Shown: positions 32,555 through 44,429, counted from the first letter of the stretch. The stretch is DNA of 60,000 nt from Tubulanus polymorphus (GCF_964204645.1 NC_134031.1:11634501-11694500), one strand, 5' to 3'. Program-made: numbers and translations. The notes: generated from the letters alone by a model not told the origin.

Positions 32555-32908
32555 TTATTCGAAATCTATTTCATGGTGCCCTTTTTCATTCTTACCTTTG
32601 TATACGAAATAGAAATCTCCAGAACATAATTCTTCTAAGTCTTCACTTGATAATCTATGAAATCTATCCGGTAAATATGTTCTGAATTTATATGTATTTC
32701 CTTTTAATCCTTCATATTCTAAGTGTATAACTAATTTATCTCCATAGTTATTAGTAACTGTATCAATATTTGTAACTAGATATTTCTTATGGATTGTTAA
32801 TTCTGTTAGCTTTTTGAATTTATAATCTACAGATTTTACATTTGTGATATCTTTAATTCTATCTAGAAATAATTTGTTGTTCTCACTGTTTGCTTGTTTA
32901 CTCTCCAT
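32555..32908 (-). CDS. Conserved 117-aa Polinton protein, intact in two copies
   Basis: Starts at ATG 32908 with ATTATAAATG just before it. The product is hydrophilic, with a beta-rich C-terminal half (LVIHLEYEGLKGNTYKFRTY). The P2 copy at 55646-55999 is also intact. They differ at about seven residues, all in the first 45, and are identical over the last 72. That region lies inside a DNA tract of about 255 bp identical between the copies. The family is not recognised. It follows the polymerase, so an early replication or DNA-binding role is possible but unproven. Confidence 0.65.
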   Translation of the reverse strand: MESKQANSENNKLFLDRIKDITNVKSVDYKFKKLTELTIHKKYLVTNIDTVTNNYGDKLVIHLEYEGLKGNTYKFRTYLPDRFHRLSSEDLEELCSGDFYFVYKGKNEKGHHEIDFE

Positions 32909-32937
32909 TTATAATACATATTTTTATTAAAATTTGA

Positions 32938-35900
32938 TTAACACGTTAGAATTCTTTTCATTATCTCGTTCTCTTTTGTTTCTTCTCTTTTAAATTTTAA
33001 GTATTCATCTAAATTACAACCATAAGCAACTGTATGAATTCCATCATCTAAAATATATCTTTTATCATCAAATGGGTTTAGACTTATCTTCTCTATTTCT
33101 TCAATAAACATTTCATGATCATGAATACATTTTAGATCTAATACCAATGAATTCAATCATTTCTTCACCGCCTAATTCATCTTTGAATTTACCAGGAACT
33201 TTTTTATTATCATTGCTAAACAATTCATGATCTTTAGGATAATAACTAAAATCAAAATGATGTTTTAATGTTTTTAAATCATCAGTTATGTAATCAGTTT
33301 TTATCTTTAATATGTAACTGTCAGTATCAAAATATAATATTTCTATATGTTTTTCTCCAAAAAGTGGTTGTAATATATTATAATAGAATTCATACATTAG
33401 TAATTTTGATAATTCTAAAACTGAAGCGCCAACATAGATTGGTTTATTAAATTTCATTGATGTTCTTCTCATCTTAACTGCAGCTAAATTTTCATCAAAT
33501 ATTCTGTTACCAATGAACTTAGGATATGATTGTAAATGTCTAATTCTTTTACCATTACTAACTAACTCAATATCATTTCTATTTCTAATATTTTCACAAG
33601 TCTTACCATAGAATGCATTATTCATTAACTTGAAGAAATCTTTTTCGAAATCAGTTTCAGCTTCAGTTCTCTGTTTGGTGTTAAAATCTATATATTTTTC
33701 TAACCACTTAGATTGTCTAAATGAAATATATCTATGTACTTTTTTTAGAACCATTCCTTGATTTAGATAAAACTTTAACATTCTATAATGTACTACATAA
33801 TTATATTTATCTTCTTGAGTAACCATTAACTTTTCTGTATGAATATGATTTTCGGGTTTAATTCTTTTTTGGTAATTTGATAGTTCTTCATGAGTTACAG
33901 TTTTATGTTCGGGGCAGTAAGCTAGATTTCTAGATTTAAATTTTTTATCTTCAGGATATTCTAAATCTACAACAAAGAAGTAACCAGTATCTGAATCATC
34001 TGCAATATCTAGAATTCTTTTCTTCCTATCAAATTTATCATTATTTTCATTCTGTAAAACTTCAGTTATTTCAAATACTCCATAAGGTTGTGCTTCCATC
34101 ATTGCCCAACCATACAAATTATTTGCATCTATATATAATAACTTATATCCTGGATTATCATTTACATTGAAATATCTATCGCCTAATACACCTGAAACTC
34201 CTCCTCTTATAGATTTTTCAAATAATAGTAATTGATCTATATTTGTTAACAAATCCATTTTTATATCTGTAAATTTTAATCCACAATCCCATGTTAAACC
34301 TGGACTTGAATAACAATGACAAGGATCAATGTTAAAATATTTTAGGTTTACATCTCTAAACCTTTCGAATATATCGGTTAATAATAATACATCTGATTTT
34401 AAATATAAATCTACTAATTGTCCATGATTTTCTATTTTGAAATGATTCCAAATATTCAATGTTCTATTAAAGACTTCATCTTTAACATATTCATTTTTTA
34501 ATTCATCATAGAATTGTTCTTTTAATAATTCAGTTATATTAAAATCATTATGTGATTTATAAAATGAATATGGAATTGCGCCTTTATATCTCATTAATTG
34601 AAAATCATCATTATTTGGGTAATGTTGCTTTAATATTCTTAATTCATTATCAACTAATGATTTTGATAAGTTATGTAATGAACTATTTAAAAATCTATAT
34701 GAATCTATAAATCTTAGGCAACCAAATTGGAATGATATGTAATTCTCAGATGTTTTAGCTAACATTCTAAATTTAAAAGTTGGTATTTTATCTTTTGATC
34801 TATTTGAATTTAATCTTTCTATTTCATTATTAATTTCTTCTATTTTATGACATAACTGTTTGATAAATAAATGTGCATCATATCCTGATAGATTTTGAAA
34901 TATAACTGGTACAAAGTTAATTTTCTTAGCTTGTAAGTTACAATTCTCATGCGCTGCACCTCTAAACTTTCCATTCAAATGATCATGGTCTCTTACTTTT
35001 TTATCTCTAAAATTAAATATCTTTTCACAATAATAACATTTATCTGCAAACGCAAATGCTTCTTTATCTTCTTCTGTCATTATAATTTCTATATTTGTAT
35101 TCAATAATTTACTAAATCTTATTTCATATTCAATTAATAAGTCACAAAAATGATTGATAACATTTTCATTTCTATAATGATAATATTCACTTTCAATTAG
35201 TTCTGGATAATTAGATTTCATATATAACCCGAAAGCTGCAGCTGATTGATGAATCTTTTTAATAGTATTTGTTTTTGGTGGTTCATCTGAAAAATCATTT
35301 TCATTAGAATTTAATTTCTTTCTTTTATAATATATTTCTTTTCTATCTTGATCAGTTAATTCTTTATTTAATGATTCAAAATCTCCATATATAACAAATG
35401 GTACTTTATTTTTGTAATCATATTTTTTGAATTCTAATATTTTATCTTTTTCATTTGGTAAAACTAATTTACAATAATCATGATTTTCACAAAATTGTTT
35501 ATGATTTAATAATGTACTTTCATTACTGAATCTATGTAAACATTTTCTACAAAGATATATTTTATTATCAAAATCATTTTCTGTTTTGAAAAATAAATCA
35601 ATACGTTTTATCCACATATAATGATTCTCATAATATAGTATATCTATAACATCATTTGAATCATAATCTTTTGATAGATATAAAGGTTCTAATGTATAAT
35701 GTTTTATGTTGTTACCTTTTGTATTTGGTAATTTGATTAAATCAAATACATTTATCTTTATATTATTATCTCTTTCTATTTTTGGGATGTTTATAATTAT
35801 AACAGGATACTTATCTATCTTATAATTATTTTCAAATTGTTTATAATGAGTTATTCTACAAATATTATAAGTTGCAGGATGTAAGCAACTAATTATTGAC

Positions 35901-36829
35901 CATAGAAAACATTTATCATCAGAATTTTGTATATTTATAACAGCATTAGTTTTAAATGGTAATTTGATATAACTTGATCCATTTATAATATCATCTTTAT
36001 AATATGATACATTATTTTCATCAATTGGTTTCGATTTAGTTAACTTATTATATTTTGTGTTATAAACATGTAAAGTCATAAATATTATTTCATCAAATAT
36101 TAAACCTGATCCTTCAAAATATTTCTCTTCTATTTTAGTTTTTACTTCATTATAACATTTATCTAATTTATCATCTATATGTTGTTTTGAAATAATATGT
36201 TGTGAATGAGAATTTATATTATATATTGGTTTATCTTCAGATTTTATAAACTTTACTTAAGAAGATATACTTATTTTAGGATATTCAACATCAGTTATTA
36301 TTTTTATAATATTTTTCATATTTTCTAAATGTTTTTTATTTTCTTCTAATGTTTTTCCTTTATGAAATTTAAACTCGATAGCTGCTGGACCAATATCACT
36401 TTTAAATGCTTCGGTTATCTCTATATCTTTTTTATTATCTAATGAATTAATATAATTTCTTACATCTTCCATGTATGGTCTTTTATTGTTTAATTTATTT
36501 TTTATGCTTTTAATTGTCTTCTGTTTCTTATCATTATCTTTATCAAAATAATCTTCACCTAAAATATCATTATTCATATTTCTAATATGACTTTTAGATT
36601 TTAAATGTTCATTATAATATCTTTTATCACTGAATGATTGATTACATGTATCACATTTGTATGTTTCTTTTTCATTCTTTAATTCTTCTAATTTAGTTTC
36701 TAATATATCATCTTTATATTCTAGTTTCAATTTATTCTCTAAATGTGTTTTAGTTTTATTGTGTCTTGCTTTTTGGGATTTATCTATATTGATATTACAT
36801 GTTGAACAGTAGTACTTATTTGCTTCCAT
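32938..36829 (-). pseudogene. polB: Protein-primed DNA polymerase B with zinc fingers (P1), one stop and one deletion
   Basis: The frame starting at ATG 36829 runs to a single TAA at 36257-36259 and continues in the same frame through the polymerase to 33119, so the zinc-finger ORF and the polymerase are one gene split by one stop. From the ATG at 36079: a C2H2 finger at about 177-200, the exonuclease DFE at 233-235, a second exonuclease block (LSGYDAHLF), an HNH/endonuclease VII-like Cys-His segment with VRDHDHLNGKFRG, then polymerase motifs DANNLYG, NNAFYGKTC and YFDTDS. All key residues are kept. Near 33120-33140 about 45 codons are missing compared with P2, and the C-terminus (33156-32938) is out of frame. 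The full protein would be about 1,300 residues, the usual Polinton size. Confidence 0.9.
36257..36829 (-). CDS. N-terminal zinc-finger part of polymerase B, now a separate 190-aa frame
   Basis: Two C2H2-type fingers are visible: CSTCNINIDKSQKARHNKTKTH at about residues 8-29 and CDTCNQSFSDKRYYNEHLKSKSH at about 58-80, shown here only as positions of the Cys and His pairs that matter. A basic, helical linker follows. The frame ends at TAA 36257-36259 and the next codons continue, in the same frame, into the polymerase. It is therefore more likely the head of the polymerase gene than an independent gene. Confidence 0.6.
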   Translation of the reverse strand: MEANKYYCSTCNINIDKSQKARHNKTKTHLENKLKLEYKDDILETKLEELKNEKETYKCDTCNQSFSDKRYYNEHLKSKSHIRNMNNDILGEDYFDKDNDKKQKTIKSIKNKLNNKRPYMEDVRNYINSLDNKKDIEITEAFKSDIGPAAIEFKFHKGKTLEENKKHLENMKNIIKIITDVEYPKISISS

Positions 36830-36906
36830 TTTAATACTAAATTTTTTATTAAAATTGATTTTAGAAGTTATTCATTTATATTTTATTCATATATATGAAT
36901 ATTTTA

Positions 36907-37305
36907 AGAGTAATAGGGAATATCTTGTTTCAGGTTAAAGGTTGAATGGTCGAGTTCATTAATAACAAATATTAAAAGTAATTTAAAACTATAATATATT
37001 TTCATAACCGTGTGTATTTCAGTTGAATATTATTATTATTTGAATATATTTGATTATATGAATTTGTGTGTTGTAAATAAATCAATTGGTCGCGGAGCGG
37101 AGCGGTAGCGAAGTGGAGCGACCAATTGATTTAATACAATATGCTTTTTAAATTATTGATATCTTAGAATAAATATTTAGTTTTAATATAAAATGCACAC
37201 GGTTATGAAAATATATTATAGTTTTGAATTACTTTTAATGTTTTGTTTTTTAATGAGCTCGACCGTTCGACCTTTGATCTGAAACAAGATATTCCCTATT
37301 ACTCT
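36907..37305. repeat. Foldback element, about 399 bp, with GC-rich core (copy 1)
   Basis: Long imperfect inverted arms begin AGAGTAATAGGGAATATC and end with its complement. They include a shared ACCGTGTGNATTTCA segment and an AT-rich stretch. The centre (about 37080-37135) is a GC-rich palindrome with ATCAATTGGTCGC on one side, its complement on the other, and repeated GGAGC/GGTAGCG words between. The whole can fold into one long hairpin. A second copy lies at 43904-44264. No coding capacity. Confidence 0.8.
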
Positions 37306-38213
37306 AGTAACTCTTTAGGTTAATACTAAATAGACTAGCTAGTTGAAGTTATGTAATTTTTATTCAAATCTTATCAAAATATAAAGTATTCTCTTTTAAA
37401 AAGAAATATTAGATTTTGAAAAAAATTAAAATAGAAATAATGGCTAGTTAAAGATATGCAATTTTTAATTCTTAGGATTTAAAATATCAGATAAGTCATT
37501 TTGGATTCTCGATAATAAATCCTCAAACTGAAAATCAATTCAACGAAACGCCTGGTGGAATAACTATTTCATAAACACATATATCTTATTCTACAGTCAG
37601 TATCGATTTCAACATTCCAAACCCGGGCTTTTGTGCGGAATGCACAGCTGTCACTATAACCATTAACAACGACCGAATGACGCAATTGAAATTCCAGCAA
37701 ACGTAATGCATTGAAAGTCTATACAGTATGGCTAAACTGCTACTGTCTCATGAGTTGAAATATCCGTAATTTCTGATTTCACATCCTTCCATATTCACTT
37801 TCATGACTCAAATAGCAATGGTCTTCTTGTTACGCGTAGCATTTTGTTATCTAAAAGATAAATATCTAGCGTAGAATAAAACTAACTTGAAGTTGTAGTT
37901 GTCAAATATAGATTAATACACTTAAACATGTTTAACGTTTCCCGGCGTCTTAATAACAACAAAAACAGTACTTACATTTAGAACTGTAAACTCCTAATTG
38001 TGTTTCTAGAGAGAAATCCTATGCGTTCCTATGCTTATGCACTGCGCGCTTATAACTGCCAGTTATTCACCAGCCAAACATTGTCTGTCTGAGCAACAGG
38101 TGTTCTTTTATGATGAAATTAATTAATTCTTTTCAACAGAGCACGTTCGATCAATATTCAAATGAAGTACTACTCCCCATTCAACTGAATTTATAACATG
38201 CGACACAGATGTT
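37306..38213. repeat. Polinton terminal inverted repeat arm (P1, right end)
   Basis: The complement of this stretch aligns with 44430-45460: for example TTATAACTGCCAGTTATTCA, CTTCAAGTTAG and CAATTGAAATTCC blocks appear in both in opposite orientation. The outer tip is at about 38212, where similarity stops. The inner edge is at about 37306, next to the foldback element. An arm of about 0.9 kb fits Polinton termini. No genes. Confidence 0.8.
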
Positions 38214-38978
38214 AGTAAAATTGCATAGGCAGTTTGACATACATCGAGAGTTTCCGGTTTTCTATACGTTTATATTCAACGTATTTTTCATTATGTATTG
38301 AGTTCCATAATTCAACAAATGTCTTTGCTTTATCCAGTTGATCTAAATATAATTTCATTTCTAGTTTGTTACCTTTCCTAATATTTTCAACTTTTTCTAA
38401 AGGTCTTAAGTTTTTCCAGCTCCATATTAACTTCAAATTGTATTCATCATTCATGTTAAATTTAGATATTGGTAACACATGATCAATATGAAAGTATTCA
38501 CCATAGTTTTTTTCATTCATTTTATCGTCGAATTGATATATTATCCATTATTTGAGAAATTCATCTGAACACCCCAATAAATTAGATAGTGTGGCTGAAT
38601 GCGTTCTTTACTGAATAATTTTGTTAATCTAGAACTTAAACATTGTTTCAATTTAAAATTAAGATCCGTTTTATATCTTTCTTTTTGGTAATTATTTTGA
38701 TACTCATTATAATGTTCTCTATTATCTTTTTTCCAATCTCTTAAATATTCTGGGTTATCATTTCGCTATTCCTTTTGATAATCTGGATTATTTGCTCGGT
38801 ATTGCTTATTCATTTCTTTAACTCAAGTTCTACAATAACGTTGCTTACCATCTTTCTGGGTTTTATCTTTGTATTATTCTGATGATTGTTTATTCAATTC
38901 ACATTTTGAACATTTCTTATGATAAATATTAACAACACTATTTGTAATATTGATAGTTTGTGATTGTGTACTTTCCAT
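38212..38978 (-). pseudogene. HNH endonuclease with zinc ribbon, broken (P3)
   Basis: ATG at 38978 with TCATAAATG before it. A CxxC...CxxC-type ribbon comes first (CSKCELNKQ, then a YCRT segment), then a Tyr- and Asn-rich linker, and an HNH core with HIDHVLPISKF and NLRPLEK in the intact 3' part (38520-38212). Several in-frame stops (near 38875, 38820 and 38770) and a shift near 38540 break it. It takes the place occupied in P1 and P2 by the 117-aa protein gene, right after polymerase B. Its end coincides with the P1 tip, so it may be cut there. Homing-type DNA cutting is inferred from the motif. Confidence 0.75.
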
Positions 38979-39007
38979 TTATGATACATATTTTTAATAA
39001 AAATTAA

Positions 39008-41645
39008 CATGTAATAATCCTGTTCATTATTTCCTTTTCTTTCTCTTCTTCTCTTTTAAATTTTAAGTATTCTTCTAAATTGCAACCATACGCGACTGTA
39101 TGAATTCCATCATCTTTTCTATTTCTTCAATAAACATCTCGTGGTACTCAGATCTTAAACATTTCATCTTGTGTTTTCTAACTTCTTCATTGAATATACA
39201 ATTGAACTACACTTTTGGTTATTCCTTTTAACTTTTTAGCTTCATGAGTTTTGGTTTAATATGAATACATTTTAGATCTAATGCCTATAAATTCAATCAT
39301 TTCCTCACCACCTAATTCATCATTAAACTTCCCTGGCACCTTTTTATTATCATTGCTAAACAATTTATGATCTTTTGGGTAATTACTAAAGTTGAAATGA
39401 TGTTTTAATGTTTTTAAATCATCTGTTATGTTATTACTTTTAATCTTTAATATGTAACTGTCAGTATCAAAATATAAGATTTCTATATGCTTCTCTCCAA
39501 AATGAGGTTTATAATAGAATTCATACATCAATAATTTTGATATTTCTAAAACTGAAGCACCAACATAAATTGGTTTATTGAATTTCATAGAAGTTCTTCT
39601 CATTTTAACAGCGGCTAAATTTTTATCAAATATTCTGTTAACAATAAATTTAGGATATGTTTGTAGATGTCTAATTCTTTTACCATTGCTCACCAACTCA
39701 AAATCATTTCTATTTCTAATATTTTCAATTTTTTATTTATTCATTAACTTGAAGTAATCTTTTTCGAAATCAGTTTTAGCTTTAGTTCTCTGTTTGGTGT
39801 CAAAATCTATATATTTTTCTAACCATTTAGATTTTTGACTGAATGAAATATACCTATGTACTTTTTTTAGAATCAATCCTTGATTCAAATAAAACTTCAA
39901 CATTCTATAATGTACTACATAATTATATTTATCTTCCTGAGTTACCATTAACTTTTCTGTACGAATATCATTTTCGGGTTTAATTCTTTTTTGATAATTT
40001 AATAATTCTTCATGTGTTACAGTTTTATGTTCGGGGCAGTAAACTAGATTCCTTGATTTGAATTTTTTATCTTCAGGATATTCCAAGTCTACAACAAAGA
40101 AGTAACCAGTATCTGAATCATCTGCAATATCTAGAATTCTTTTCTTCCAATCAAATTTATCATTATTTTCATGTTGTAAAACTTCATTTATTTCAAATAC
40201 TCCATAAGGCTGAGGCTCCATCATTGCCCAACCATATAGATTATTTGCATCTATATATAATAACTTATATCCAGGATGATCATTTACATTGAAATATCTA
40301 TCGCCTAATACACTCGAAACTCCTTCTCTTATAGATTTTTCAAATAATAATAATTGATTTATATTTGTGAACAAATCCAATTTTATATCTGTGAATTTTA
40401 AACCACAATCCCAAGTTAAACCTGGACTAGAATAACAATGACATGGATCAATATTGAAATATTTTAGATTTACATCTCTAAACCTTTCAAATATATCCGA
40501 TAATAATAATACATCTGATTTTAGATATAAATCTACTAATTGTCCATGATTTTTTATTCCTAAATTGATTCCAAATATTCAATGTTTTATTATGGACTTC
40601 ATCTTTAACATATTCATTTTTTAATTCATCATAGAATTGTTCTATTAATAATTCAGTTATATTAAAATCATTATGATTTTTATAAAATGAATATGGAATT
40701 GCTCCTTTATAACTCATTAATTGAAAATCATCATTATTTGGATAGTGTTGCTTTAATATTTCTAATTCATCATCAACTAATGATTTTTATAAATTATCTA
40801 ATGAACTGCTTAAAAATTATATAATAATATAATTCTCAGATGTTTTAGCTAACACTTTAAATTTATAAGTTGGTATTTTAGCAACATCTTTTGATCTATT
40901 TGAATTTAATCTTTCAATTTCATTATTGATTTCTTCTATTTTATGACATAACTGTTTGAAAAATAAATGGGCATCATACACTGATAAATTATGAAATACA
41001 ACTGGAACAAAATTGATTTTCTTAGCTTGTAAGTTACAATTCTCATGCGCCGCACCTCTAAACTTTCCATTCAAATGATCATGGTCACTAACTTTTTTAT
41101 CTTTTAGATTAAATGTCTTTTCACAATAAAAACATTTATCTGCAAACTCAAATTCTTCTTTATCTTCTTCTGTCATAATCATTTCTTTTCTTTCATTTAA
41201 CTTTTCATTAAATTTTATTTCATACTCAATTAATAAGTCACAAAAATGATTGATCACATTTTCATTTCTGCAATTATGATATTCACTTTTAATTAGTTCT
41301 GGATAATCAGTTTTTATATAATCAAAAAGCTTCAGCTGATTGATGAATCTTTTTAATATTAAAGGATCTGAATAATCAATTACATCATTTTCATTAGAAT
41401 TTAATTTCTTTCTTTTATAATATATTTCTTTTCTATCTTGGTCAGTTAATTCTTTATTTAATGATTCAAAATCTCCTTATATTACAAATGGTACTTTATT
41501 TTTGTAATCATATTTTTTGAATTCTAATATTTCATCCTTTTCATTTGGTAAAACTATTTTACAATAATCATGATTATCTCACAATCGTTTATGATTTAAT
41601 AATGCACTTTCAGTTCTGAATTTAGTTATACATTTTCTACATAGA
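39008..41645 (-). pseudogene. Decayed polymerase B, third Polinton copy (P3)
   Basis: Aligns along its length with the P1 and P2 polymerases but is split by many shifts and deletions into pieces at 41257-40817, 40717-40487, 40380-39733 and 39696-39256. The DANNLYG and FDTDS motifs survive, as does the endonuclease VII-like HDHLNGKFRG segment. The 5' end is cut at about 41645 by the following retroelement. It is the oldest-looking of the three copies by number of lesions. Confidence 0.88.
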
Positions 41646-41649
41646 TATA

Positions 41650-42517
41650 TGTTGCCGGGCTGTTTATTCGGCGGTATAGTTGATAGCCTCCGTTCGGTGC
41701 TGCCACCTTCATGGTCTGCATATAGTTTGAAGTCTTGACGGGAACAGTGTTAGTTTGTTGGCGGTCGCCTTCCAGGCAACCACTCTGTGAAATATATGTT
41801 GATGTGATTTACACTGTTCCCGCAGGTAAGAAAGCTTCGTATGATTCTGACTTAATTATTTATCATGTGTAATATTTATTGGTTAGTTTGTTGGCGGTCG
41901 CCTTCCAACAACCACTCTGTGAAATATATGTTGATGTGATTTACACTGTTCCCGCAGGTCTTTCGTTGTTGTTTAATGTTGGTTGGTGGAGTGGACCTCC
42001 GGACAGACGAGGCATATACAGGATTTACAAGAAAGCCCCGTCACATTTGGCACCCTCGATGGGATTGGGAAGGTCATCACTACACCGGAAGATACGTGGA
42101 TCTACAATTTGCGTTTGGAAAGCGCGGGAACGTCTAGTGCGGTGACATCGCGATACGCAGAATAGTGCGGAGATTTTGTCGAACCTAAATTGGGTACGCC
42201 GGTTGAGATATATGTATAGTGTTAAATTGTGATCTGGAGTTCTGGAATTCGGTGCAGTTTGAAATTGGAAAATATTGTTTCTATCGCTGCGGTTGGATCG
42301 TCGAGCAACGGATCGGAGCTCGAGTCGTCGTTGATATTGACACGGTTACAATAGGATCGTTCAGTCGTATTCGAATCGTCGCACCGTGTATTTTTGTCGT
42401 GTTTCTTGTGCCGTGTTAAGCTGATATTTGCGAATTTAATTCAGCCGGCGTGAAATAAAACAATCATTTTCTGACTCTTTTGTCAGGTTGCTAGAGCAGT
42501 GCGCGTTCGTCGTGACA
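41650..42517 (+). mobile_element. Candidate LTR / 5' leader of a second retroelement
   Basis: Starts abruptly with TGTTGCCGGGC where the Polinton sequence ends, as an LTR would. It is GC-richer than its neighbours. A GAAATAAAACAATC signal lies near 42451 and a CGTGACA near 42511 could be an LTR end. I do not see a convincing primer-binding site after it, and there is no second LTR in the window. The gag-like frame follows downstream. Confidence 0.4.
41750..41959 (+). repeat. Internal direct duplication of about 77 bp
   Basis: The stretch from TTAGTTTGTTGGCGGTCGCC to TTCCCGCAGGT occurs at about 41751-41827 and again at about 41882-41960, 131 bp apart, with minor differences. Each copy ends in a T/C-rich tract plus CCCGCAGGT, which looks like a splice acceptor or donor boundary. 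It may be a duplicated leader exon. Confidence 0.7.
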
Positions 42518-43032
42518 GGTGAAAACTCTTTAATTCTGCTTATTAATATAAGTTTTGCTTTATTCAGTTGATTTCCAATTCTACGCTGGGTTTCAGTGTG
42601 ATTTCAATTTATTTTGCTTTTTGTTCGCTTGATTGCGGAAGTCGCAAAGCGGTGGTTGAATGCTTATTTTTGTGCTAGATAGCTAGGAAACGGAGCGTTA
42701 ATTGCTCGTTTATTCGTCTATTTATTATTCATTTATTTATTTATTTATTATTATTATTATTTTTTTTGTTTTTTTTTGTTTTTTGTTTTTGTTTTTTTTT
42801 TGTTGCTTATTTGTTGTAATTGTTCGCATTGATTTTTGCACGTGCATCTTGTGATTAAAGACAAGTTTCTATTTTGCTTTTCTTTTGTGTGCATGTAAAC
42901 TGAGGAATCAGTTATTCGGTGTATTAATTTTATGTTTAATTTTTCTGGGTACTGGAAACAGGTAGTTTTGGTTGTATGTTACGTACCTGTATTATTTACG
43001 TGGTGTTGTTGCGTATGCAGTACTTGAAAATG
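42518..43032. other. Leader between candidate LTR and gag, with T-rich low-complexity tract
   Basis: Contains a long T-rich run at about 42710-42805 (TTATT and TTTTG repeats). No reading frame or other feature recognised. Confidence 0.4.
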
Positions 43033-43923
43033 GCATTTCACGAGAAGGTTGTTATTATTTCGGGGATAGGGTCTCATTATACGGCAAATGATATAAGGGT
43101 AGCTTTCCAGAGTTTCCCCGTGGTAGCTGTACACGGCTCAGCGGTAGAGGGGTTTTATGTGCTTTTTCCTTCCGGATGCGTGGCGAGCCAAGCGATGGCA
43201 TTTTTCAATTCGCAAGCGCAAAGTACCAACCTTGAGCAGGGGGGAGCTATGTGTGCGGCTTTTGCAAAAAGAGAACAAGAAAAGTTTCTTTTTCGTGTTT
43301 TTAATGGGGTAGAAGATGGGGAACTACGTCAGGTGACGGTTTAGGAAAATGAAAATAAACCTGATTTTAAAAATGACGTGACTTTTAACACGGTTTATAA
43401 AGCTATTGGAGAATTGGACGAGGAGGACCAGCAGCGTCTAGTTCATGAGCTGATTAGCAGGGGAAAGTCCTCCCAACCTTGTAACCTTCTAAGTTCTACT
43501 CCAGTTAAGCAGCCGCTTCCCGGTTTGTCTTTTAATTTACAGCCACAACGGGTCGAGAAAACTTTCGCCATTCAAGCGCCCAGGTAAGGTACTTTTTCTG
43601 GCGAGAGTGTCTCCAAAGGAGACCTTACCTTTAGGCAGTGGAAGCTTGAGGTTCAAGCGCTGCTACGAGACGAAAGTTATGGTCAGGGTTCGATTCTTCA
43701 AGCCATGCGCAGATCCCTCAGAGGGGATGCTGTGGCTGTTCTGTTTAATTGTGGTCCGAACGCGGATGTATCCACCATTCTAGAGAGGATGGCTCTTGTT
43801 TTGGGGGAAGTCCTTTCGGTAGAGGAAGGCTTAGCCCAGTTTTATATGATGTCGCAGAAGGCGGACGAGTCAGTGGCTCAGTGGTCTTGTAGGCTTGAGG
43901 ATGTAAGTAATAGGGGTAATAGG
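43033..43923 (+). pseudogene. PNMA-like Gag, two in-frame stops, cut by foldback element
   Basis: One frame runs from ATG 43033 to the foldback insertion, interrupted only by TAG at 43342-43344 and TAA near 43585. The first part (VVIISGIG, then a FQSFPVVAV strand) looks like the RRM-type N-terminus of paraneoplastic Ma antigens. The later part has FSGES, FRQWKLEVQALL and SLRGDAVAVLF, followed by a RLEDV end, which matches the capsid domain of PNMA/Gypsy Gag proteins. The 3' part with a zinc knuckle and pol is missing. It is a remnant of a Ty3/Gypsy-type element that landed in P3. Confidence 0.7.
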
Positions 43924-44264
43924 CTTTCAAATCAAAGGTCGAACGGTCGAGTTCATTAAAAAACAAATTATTAAAAGTAATTTAAAACTATAATATATTT
44001 TTATAACCGTGTGCATTTCATATTATAACTAAATATTTATTCTAAGATATTAATAATTTTAATTTTAAAAGCATATTGTATTAAATCAACTGGTCGCTCC
44101 GCTTCGCTACCGCTCCGCTCCGCGACCAATTGATTTATTTACAATACACAAATTCATATAATCAAATATATTTTAATAATTATAATTATTCTATTATTCA
44201 ACTGAAATGCACACGGTTATGAAAATATATTATAGTTTTAAATTGCTATTACCCCTATTACTCT
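43904..44264. repeat. Foldback element, copy 2, beside P2
   Basis: Same inverted arms as copy 1 (GGTCGAACGGTCGAGTTCATT, ATAACCGTGTGCATTTCA) and the same GC-rich core, here about 44085-44138, in opposite orientation. It ends ATTACCCCTATTACTCT. The sequence just outside this end resembles the outside of copy 1 for about 30 bases, so the element may be slightly longer than drawn. It truncates the Gag frame. Confidence 0.8.
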
Positions 44265-44429
44265 TAAAATAATCATATACATGAATAACATTTAAATTGA
44301 CAGATTATTCAATATAAAAGTGTAAGCTCTTATAGAATAGATATATAGATATATTTACAACATTATTTCAAAACCGGTTACTCTCGATCTATGTCAAACC
44401 GCCTATATGTAATTGTATTAGGTTGTTTA

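Larger units (their letters stand above)
31419..38213 (-). mobile_element. Polinton/Maverick copy P1, truncated (polymerase end)
   Basis: Gene order on the minus strand: terminal repeat arm, foldback insertion, polymerase B with N-terminal zinc fingers, a 117-aa protein, penton-like protein, 113-aa protein. It then stops inside the next gene of the set. The same order is found in P2 (54.5-59.3 kb). The integrase, ATPase and capsid half is missing. Cellular flank begins at about 31418. The polymerase has one stop and one deletion, so the copy is a relic. Confidence 0.88.

Noticed and set aside
33268-33450. Plus-strand 60-codon frame repeated at 56499-56681
   Set aside because: It is the antisense of the conserved polymerase motif C region in both copies, so its repetition has a simple cause.
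43745-43966. Minus-strand frame over the PNMA-like Gag
   Set aside because: The plus strand carries recognisable Gag motifs here; the minus frame is a shadow.
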